Origin: Stachybotrys elegans
Lineage: Eukaryota > Ascomycota > Sordariomycetes > Hypocreales > Stachybotryaceae
Length of the DNA stretch: 64,000 bases
NCBI GenBank assembly: GCA_020746835.1
Contig: JAGPNK010000009.1
Coordinates: forward strand, 1,178,001-1,242,000
Reading direction: 5' to 3'
Part shown: positions 56,574 through 64,000 of the stretch, in pieces
Position numbering within the stretch: position 1 is the stretch's first letter
Layout of the letters: the number at the start of each line of letters is the position of its first letter
Made by a program: the position numbers and the translations under genes
The notes under the pieces: model-generated
Told to the model about the DNA's origin: nothing
Database searches by the model: none
Seen by the model: only the letters and a program-made list of their open reading frames with translations

Positions 56574-58740
56574 CGCACCTATGTAGATACATACAGCTTA
56601 CTGGGATGCAAGTGCATGGCATGCTCGGCAAGGCCAACCGTCAGAAAATAACACCCCCTACCATCTCTCTCCGTTGTTATTCTGCGTGGTTAATTGGTCG
56701 CATCACCATTTTTGAAACCCGCACATTATAGGTTTCCCCCTCCCCACTGGGCCTTTCGCCGGTTCGGGGCGTCACCGATTTTGGAGATCAGCGTTAGTTG
56801 TAGGAAGGCCATTACATTGCTGTCGGCCACATGCGCCATCACCCTGCCGCCGAACAGTGAGAGAGCGCAGCAAGTCGCAACCGCGAATAGCGCTCTGCAT
56901 GGCGCATCGAGCAACACTACGTATACACTCATGTATGTACCTTGGAATATGATTTAGGGGGGGTTGGAAGCCGGAGCATGCCTGGCAGCCTGCTTCCTGG
57001 AGAGCCGGCCAAGACAATCACTTTGTTTTGAGTGCAGATACGGATAGGACAAGTTGCGTACTGCAGGCAAGTGTCGGGCTGGGAAAGGGTTGCGGACCAC
57101 ATCCGTCCTAACCCATCATCCATTTCAATTTTTTCCTCGTCTCGACGTCTGATGCCTGCTACAAGGGGCGTGGCGGTGATGTTCGTGGTGGTGTGGGGGG
57201 CGTGCAATGTTGATGGATAGAAGACCAAGGCTCAGGGAAGAAACATGAGGTAGGGGCCATACTGCAGAAAACGCATAGTGTGGGATGTCCTGCCACGCTT
57301 GAGTATGGGATACCAGACCAGAAAGACAGGAGAGGGCACATATGTTGAACCACAGTAACAGAAACCTGGCTATTTGTCTGTCTATCTATCTCCCTGTCTG
57401 CCTCTTCTATCCTTTCCCCTTGTCTCTTCTCATCTTGTTTGTTATATTCCCTCCTCTCTTTCCTTCTTCTGCTTGTCGCCCCTCTCAATGGAGCCCCCAC
57501 GTAGTAGAGCCACTCACCAGAAAGCACGCTAAGCCTGACGACAGGAAGGGAGGGAGGGTGTGCGGGAAGAAGGGGGTGGGGCGAGAATGTCGGGTACAAC
57601 GAAAACGCCTTCCAGACACCCAAGGACGTCAGCATATGCCTGATCAAAGTGCACATACATGCAAGCCTGACCATTTCCATCATAGAGTTGCCAATCAATG
57701 CGGCGCGTGAGAATTGTGGTCAGCGACGAAACTGTGAGCTGGGTGGTGATGACAAGGGGTTGCTACGACAATGGACGACAGCGGGAAACACCAGCAAGCG
57801 ACTCGCGTGCCTGGCGCTGGGGGCTACAAGACAGGTGTGCGGCAGCCCTTACACCTAGGCTCCGTATTGGGGAAGCCGTACCAGTAACTCTGAGATGAAG
57901 TGTACCGGCATAGCATGAGCACAGTAGTATTGCGAGAGAATGGGAGGTGTCGTAGGCCGGCATATGTCCGCCATTGTGGTCATGGGATGAAGTGGGAGGA
58001 CATGTCGAAGGCATCCAGACTAGGCATGGGCTCCAGCATACACAAAATACCCAGCTCACACCGGCATGGGGTCGGGGCCGAAGGGGCGTGGTGAGAAGGA
58101 GGGGAGAGAGTAACTCTCCAGAGAAAGCGAAGGCGAGGGGGTGAGAGTGTCAAGGTAGAGGTGAGGTAGAGGGGGAGGGACACCGACGGGAGCAACTCCA
58201 TCAACATCGAGAGGAAGGGTGTGGTAGACAAGTCATGGGCATCGCCCATGTTCGGGATACATGGAACATTACCTGCATCTTACCGGTGAACAAGTATGGA
58301 TGGCCAAGGAGGTGACCGGACAGATAAGGGAAAGGTAGGAGAGGTGGGAGAGGAAGAGGTAACGTCTGAAGGGGGCTGCTGATTGGCTGGAGGGGAGATG
58401 CAGACCCTGGCCGCCCTCTGGACTCGCACATAAAGCCCGCCGGTCCCCCCTCTACCCTCTGCCCTCCTCTCCCTCCTCCTCTCCCTCTTCATCCTCATCT
58501 TCTTCTCCCATCAGAAAACCACCAAAGATTGTCTTCTTTCCCCTTGCCTCATCCACCACCATCCATACACACCATCAGCAACCACTCAAGCCTCCTTTGG
58601 CACACCTGCTGTGCTGCCACCACCCTGCTGGCCCTCCTCGTCACTCACCTCGAGTGACCAGCACAACCAGATCCCCGAAGCACTCGAACCACGTTTCTTG
58701 TGACACTTCTCGGATCAAGACAATCCCAGCGTTGCTGAAA

Positions 58741-59474
58741 ATGCCCTCTCAACCTCCCTCCATGGCCTCGGCCAATGCCAAGGTCAAAGGGGCCATGACC
58801 ATGACCCAGCATGATGGGAGAGCGCCTGCTCCTCCACACTTGGTCTACCGCTATTCTGAAGATGTCAGAGATGATCGGAGGCCTCGTCATGTCCCCAGCG
58901 TCAGCTACCGTGATGGTGTTGCTGCCCGTCGACCCAGCATCGCATCTGGCTCCTCACGTGCGGTAGCCAGGTCACGTGGGACTGCCTCTGGAGCATCTGA
59001 GTCGAGGGAGGCAGAAGAGCAGCGTTCTCGCTATCGCCTCTCAACCAAGGCGACTGAGCAACCCCGCTCTCGTCGCGAGGCAGATGTCCGTAAGGAGCCG
59101 GAGTTTCGTGGAGTTGGAGCTTGGAGCGACCAAGGCTTCGTGAACCACAGAGGCTATCCCAAGGAGCTCCTCCAGGACGCACCTGACCCAGGACTGTATG
59201 GCCAACCTTCCATCGGCGAAGGACGACTGCCAACTCCAGACCTAGTGCCGGTGCAGAGAGAGATCAGATTCTGCGCATGTTGCGTGGACGCCGAAGCAGT
59301 CACCAACGAGGCCTGGTACCAGGCACGCAAGGCCAAGATGGACAGTCAACGTGAGTACCTCGCCCTGGTTGCAAGCTGAGGATGCTAGAGCTGGGCTGAC
59401 CATGGATAGTCGAAGCCGCCATGGAGCACATCTCCCGGATGAATGCTGGAACAGTTCGGCGGTTGAAGTACTGA
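58741..59474 (+). CDS. 224-aa unrecognised hydrophilic protein
   Basis: Spliced CDS join(58741..59350, 59410..59474), 224 aa; intron GT-AG, 59 nt, frame closes. If unspliced it would stop at 59379. The N-terminal two thirds is disordered, rich in Arg, Ser and Ala (DRRPRHVPSVSYRDG, RRPSIASGSSRAVARSRG). The ordered end has EFRGVGAWSDQGFVNHRGYP, then IRFCACCVDAEAVTNEAWYQARKAKM, whose Cys-x-Cys-Cys is notable, and a final helix HISRMNAGTVRRLKY. No signal peptide. I do not recognise the family. The ATG at 58741 is the first in frame. Confidence 0.6.
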
Positions 59475-60117
59475 TGGGGGGCGAAGGTGGTGATGCTCGA
59501 GGACAGGGTGGATGACTTCTTGTATATACTGGTTTGGTGGATGGTATAAGTGGGATAGCTGGCGTTGGTTGGGTATTTGGATGCTTGAGATGAGATTCTG
59601 ATGATTCCTACACATAATGAGTCAATACACGCCCCTTTTCGAATGCATAGCTTTCTCCCGGGTTGTTGGTGAGGTGATGTGAGTGAGGGTGGTGGAGAGG
59701 GAGGTGAGGTGAGGTGAGGTGAGTTGGAAGAACCCGTGGGCCTTGCTCGACGGAATGAATGATTGGGAGTGGGCATGGGCTTCAGTCCGAAATATTGATG
59801 CCTTAAGAAAAGGGCTGAAACTGCGCCTCAAGGCATCCACATTTTGCCTTGGTGCCTCAGGCCCCGAGAATTGACAGGCAGCCATCCAAATATAGAGCAT
59901 TCACATTCTTCATAAGAACGATCAAACAGGGACTTCGCAGCCATACTGTTCAACGCAAATCGATGTCATGGTGCATCTATCGTGGATTGCGAAATCCTGA
60001 ATTATTGGTTTCCAAATGCCGAAATCATCCCCTACGCCTCTAATGCCCGCTCCAGGAACATGATGGAGCCTCATCGTCTCTATGTACAGGTCGAGTAAAG
60101 GAAAATGACAAATGACG
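59475..60117. other. Convergent 3' flanks
   Basis: About 640 bp between the 224-aa gene and the IDO gene. Contains a GGTGA repeat near 59690-59722. No gene seen. Confidence 0.5.
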
Positions 60118-61462
60118 TTATAGCGCCCGCTCCAGCCTGCCCGCTTCGGTCGTGTCGTCCCTGGCCTGCTTCAGGAACGGCACCAGCTTCGTGCCGCCCG
60201 TGCCCGTCAGCTCCCCGCCCTCGCTGCTGCGCTCGGTGGACGAGCTCGCCAGGTTCTGGCGCTGCGCTGCCGGCCCCGCGGCCTTCTTCCACGGCTGCTT
60301 GGATGGCAGGATGATGTAGCGCGTGACGATCTGGATGTGCTTGTTGCGGAACTGGCTCAGCGTCTCCGTGGCCGCCGTGTAGGCCTTGCGCAGGTCCTGC
60401 AGCGCGGGGTCGCTGCCGCCCGACATGGCCAGCTCTCGGATGCTGCCCATGCGCGCGACGTGCACGAGGAACCGCCGGTGGGGGCCCGGCATGTACTCGC
60501 GCACCTCGTCGTGGAAGCTCTTCTTGCCGCTGCTGCCGTGCGTGTTGTGATCGACGCCCAGCACCACGTCGAAGAACTGGATCAGCGAGCTCTGCCCGTT
60601 GCTGCCGCCGCGCAGGTGGCCGTACGATCCCATGCCGTCACCCTCGTCATAGAAGACGCCCCGCGGTAGGCCCGCAGCCTCCATGTTCTTGCTGCCTGCG
60701 AGGAAGGGTCTGATCTCGTGGTAAAAGACCATGGGGTCGCACTTTTCGTACATCCTCTCGAGGAGGGCACCGACCCCCTCGATGCATACCCGCAGCTCCC
60801 CCAATGCGCTGGTGATGGCGGAGTAGTCCCTCGTCTTGACAGCTTCAATGGCGTTCAACATGGTAGGGATGATGCCGGCAGCCCTGGCCTCCATGGCGAC
60901 GCTGATGAGGAGGAACCACGCCTCTGACTCGGTGCCCGTGAAGCTGACAAGCGTCTTGAGCTCCTCGAGGTTGGTAAAGTCATCTCCTTCACAGGTAAAG
61001 TTCCACAGGTTGGCGGCGGCGTATGTCAGGACAGGAGGCAGCTCGAGGTGGGCTGAGACACGGAGAAAGGGCACGCTTATTTGCGGGGGGAGTATCTGCG
61101 CTCAATTAGTCCCGACGCTCTCGGACGGCCTCTCAAATCCGACATACCTCTTCTGGCTTCTCGCCTCCCCAGACATAGGCATGGGTCATGAAGCCCAGCA
61201 TGACATAGGCTCGACGCCATTCGGCCGCGCTCTGCAACCGATCCGTCGATAGCACAGGCATCCTCTGGATGGAATCTCTGATGAGGCCGCCGTCGATCAA
61301 GGCGGCTAGGTGCTGCGCAACCAGCTCCCAGGGCTCGTAATAGGGATCCGAGAGGATCTTGGCCGGGCTGGACTCGGGCAGGAAGGCATTCTTAGTGACG
61401 GCAAACTTGCTAAGGCCTTCGGTCCTCCATGAGGAGGCTTCAACTATGGCGTGCGGCGACAT
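60118..61462 (-). CDS. bna2: Indoleamine 2,3-dioxygenase
   Basis: Spliced CDS complement(60118..61095, 61148..61462), 430 aa. Clear IDO family: ILSDPYYEPWE, YVMLGFMTHAYVWG, LPPVLTYAAANLWNF, AMEARAAG, FYHEIRPFLAG, PRGVFYDEG, HLRGGSNGQSSLIQFFDVVLGV and MPGPHRRFL, the region that supplies the proximal heme His, then LRKAYTAATETLSQFRNKHIQIVTRYI. It opens the indole ring of tryptophan to N-formylkynurenine, the first step of the kynurenine route to NAD+. The C-terminal 60 residues are a low-complexity tail. It is divergent from kynureninase, 1159 bp apart. Confidence 0.94.
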
Positions 61463-62621
61463 GGTTTGTCTTGAGGAGCTGTGATGGGAGGAGCAGAGAA
61501 GCTGGATGTTGACCTGTTGGATTGGAGGCAAGTGTATTACAAAAAGCGGGAGGCACAAATAGACAAGTAGCACAACAAGTGAATTGTCAGGAGAGCGTTG
61601 ATAGCGGTTTACACAAGGAGGGCAGGAAAACAGGAACGACTCACGAGCCAGTTTAAAGAGGCGCGGGAAGCCATGGGGAGAGGCCATGGCCGTCACCGAT
61701 CTGTGCGTATCGGTCCATGCTTCCACGCTTCCAGACTTCCAGACTTCTTCCATTGCATCCGACCTTCCGTTCCGCCGCTATCCAGCCCCCAATTGCTGCG
61801 CGACTTTGCTCCGGGCGGAAGACATCATGGGACCCATGGCGACGACAAGATCCGAGATGCTGGCAGCCCTGCGGACCCAGCCAAGCAGCATGGCTGGACC
61901 CACGAATCAGGGGCTGGGTGGAGGTTGAAATGGGAAATAACGTCGGATGTGGATTGATGGGGTGCGGAAGTTCGGATGTAAGGGATGAGGCGGATCGCCG
62001 AGGACGGGTCCGACGTGTAATTGATCGCGACGGATTGAATTGACCATCGCCCTAGGAGATGGATGGATAGTCGTAAGATTACAGGTGGCACCAAGTCGGG
62101 GACATGAGGCTCTGAAACAGAGGTATGGCAGGTACAATAGGTGGACTGGTGAACTTGACAAGTCTTCTGTGTCGGGCAAACAGCGCCCCTCTGAGCACAG
62201 ATGCAACAAACACAGCTGGGGGGGCACAACCGCCGTGCTGGCATGACGTACACCCGCAGAGCCCGACAGTCAAGTGACCCCCCCCCCCTGAGGCAAACAA
62301 GCACCCGAAGCCGGAACAACTCCTACTAGCGCTGGTAGCTTCGGCTGCCAACGGCCCTTCGGTACCTCGGAAGATCGGGAGGACTGTGGCATACAGAAAA
62401 ATGACAGTGTCCCACATGAGTGCTGTCCCTCTGCATCGGCCCGGTCTTGTCCCATTGTGCGCGAGGCGGCCATCTTGTCGTGAGTCTCCTATCGAGCTGT
62501 CCGCGTCGATAAAGTGACAGACGAGAACCGCCCGATTTCTTCTTCTTCTTCTTTCCTCCCTCTCCTCATCATTCCACCATCATTCGATATCCTCTTCCCC
62601 ATCCATCTATAATCTTTTCCA
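61463..62621. promoter_or_regulatory. Shared divergent promoter, IDO / kynureninase
   Basis: 1159 bp between two start codons of the same pathway. No gene seen. It has a C run at about 62278-62287 and a pyrimidine-rich leader (62535-62600) before kynureninase. I could not name operator sites by eye. Confidence 0.55.
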
Positions 62622-64000
62622 ATGGATCTGTCCGCCTACGTTGACCGGCTCCGGAGCGGGGCGCCGCCCAAGTTCCCTGCCGATGCCAACTCGCTCGCCT
62701 TTGCCCAAAACCTCGACTCGCAGGACTCGATCCGCCATCTCCGCGACGAGTTCATCTTGCCCACCAAGACGTCTCTCAAGAAGCGAGGCCTCAACGGCAC
62801 CATCCCATGTATGCCTCTCCTCTCCCCCCTTCTTCCACACCTCGGCTAACCATACTCTGCAGCACAACATGCCCACGCCAACGGCACCACCAATGGAGAT
62901 GCCGTCGATGACACGGGCATCTACTTCGTTGGCAACTCCCTGGGTGCCCAGCCCAAGGCCGTGCGCACCTACCTCGACGCCCAGCTCGAGACCTGGGCCT
63001 CCATCGGCGTCAACGGCCACTTCTCGCGGCTCGACGCCTCGCCCCTCACGGCCTGGCAGGACCTGGCCGAGGACTGCGCCCGCAAGTCGGCCGACATTGT
63101 CGGCTCCTCCCCGCACGAGATTGTCGTCATGAACACCCTCAGCGTCAACCTGCACCTCATGATGGCCAGCTTCTACCGCCCCACGGCCCAGCGCCACAAG
63201 ATCATCCTCGAGTGGCGGCCCTTCCCCAGCGACTGGTACGCCATCGAGAGCCAGATCGCCTGGAACGGCTACGACCCGGCCGAGGCCATGGTCCTCCTCC
63301 AGCCCGGCGACGACTGCCTCATCCCCACCGAGCGCATCCTCGCCGCCATTGACGAGCACGCCCACGACGCCGCCCTGCTCCTCCTCCCCGGCATCCAGTA
63401 CTACTCGGGTCAGCTCTTCGACATCCCCCGCATCACCGCCTACGCCCGCGAGCGCGGCCTCGTCGTCGGCTGGGACCTCGCCCACGCCGCCGGCAACGTC
63501 GAGCTCAAGCTGCACGACTGGGACGTCGACTTTGCCTGCTGGTGCACCTACAAGTACATCAACGCGGGCCCCGGCTCCATTGCCGGCGTCTTCGTCCACG
63601 AGCGCCACGGCGGGGTCACATGGGCCGCCGAGGACCCGGACAAGAAGGGCCGCCCCGAGTACCGCCCCCGCCTGACGGGCTGGTACGGCGGCGACAAGAG
63701 CGTGCGCTTCAACATGGACAACCGCTTCGTCCCCACCCCCGGCGCCGCCGGCTACCAGCTGTCCAACCCCTCGGCCATCGACCTGGCCAGCCTCTCAGCC
63801 GCCCTGTCCGTCTTCAACAAGACGAGCATGCGCGAGCTGCGCTCCAAGGCCCTCGTCCTGACCGCCTACGCCGAGTACCTCCTCGACGGGATCCTCGCCG
63901 AGTCAAACGAGGCAACACCGCTCTTCACCGTCCTCACCCCGCGTGACCCGGCCCAGCGCGGCACGCAGCTGAGCGTGATGCTGCGCGAGGGTCTGCTCGA
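62622..64000 (+). CDS. bna5: Kynureninase, partial at right edge
   Basis: Spliced CDS join(62622..62808, 62863..>64000); the coding part in the window gives about 440 aa and the C-terminus lies outside. PLP-dependent aminotransferase fold: [16 protein letters not shown], the VNGHF and DLAEDCA segments, [25 protein letters not shown] with the cofactor-binding Asp, and [12 protein letters not shown] with the PLP lysine (about residue 293), then [13 protein letters not shown]. It splits 3-hydroxykynurenine to 3-hydroxyanthranilate and alanine in NAD+ synthesis. Paired divergently with IDO. Confidence 0.95.

Larger units (their letters stand above)
55669..58740. other. 3-kb gene-free interval with inverted repeat
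   Basis: Lies between divergent starts (EVE protein and the 224-aa protein). Holds TACCTAGGTA motifs at 56046-56082, a large inverted repeat at 56317-56573 and a pyrimidine-rich leader at 58440-58740. The minus ORF 57159-57698 has no domain character. Confidence 0.5.

Noticed and set aside
1..64000. CRISPR arrays, bacterial operons and integrated phage
   Set aside because: No spaced direct-repeat arrays, Shine-Dalgarno organisation or phage genes; spliced eukaryotic genes throughout.

Overview
This window reads as nuclear DNA of a filamentous ascomycete, most likely a Sordariomycete (Hypocreales is my guess, not proven). The genes are split by short GT-AG introns of about 45-85 nt, the codons favour C or G at the third base, and the protein set (fungal-type kexin, HMG-CoA reductase with a sterol-sensing domain, Ame1, Mdm38, kynurenine genes) is fungal. 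I built 23 protein-coding models and checked each spliced frame by hand. I also found one intron-containing tRNA-Lys(CTT) and one decayed coding remnant. The last gene runs off the right edge.

Layout. Positions 1-9 kb carry NudC, Ame1/CENP-U, a secreted LicD-type protein, a KDEL-receptor-family protein with a long acidic tail, and mitochondrial adenylate kinase. Positions 9-18 kb hold a long gene-free stretch, a GPI-type secreted protein, the LETM1 protein Mdm38 and sorting nexin 4. Positions 18-30.6 kb hold kexin, the mitochondrial phosphate carrier, a 4-kb gene-free pyrimidine-rich stretch leading into an unrecognised three-exon gene, the tRNA and nicotinamidase. HMG-CoA reductase occupies 30.8-34.4 kb and is followed by 4.7 kb without a convincing gene.

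Positions 39.1-45.1 kb form an accessory-looking block: a GMC oxidoreductase and a cytochrome P450 transcribed divergently from a 1.1-kb interval, with a short-chain dehydrogenase convergent on the P450. Three oxidoreductases side by side with no backbone synthase look like a small tailoring or catabolic cluster. Next come a 98-aa orphan, a MYND-like zinc-finger protein and a membrane-anchored stress-responsive barrel protein, then about 3.5 kb of gene-poor DNA with a decayed ORF.

Positions 52.8-64 kb hold a secreted Pro/Ala-rich repeat protein, an EVE-domain protein with a possible second, mitochondrial start, a near-perfect 52-bp inverted repeat, a small orphan gene, and a divergent pair: indoleamine 2,3-dioxygenase and kynureninase. 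These two act in the same tryptophan-to-NAD+ route and share one 1.16-kb intergenic region.

I did not find an obviously new multi-gene system. The best leads are the three-oxidoreductase block with a 16-bp tandem motif in the shared promoter, the inverted repeat at 56.3-56.6 kb, the kynurenine pair and the repeat-rich secreted protein.
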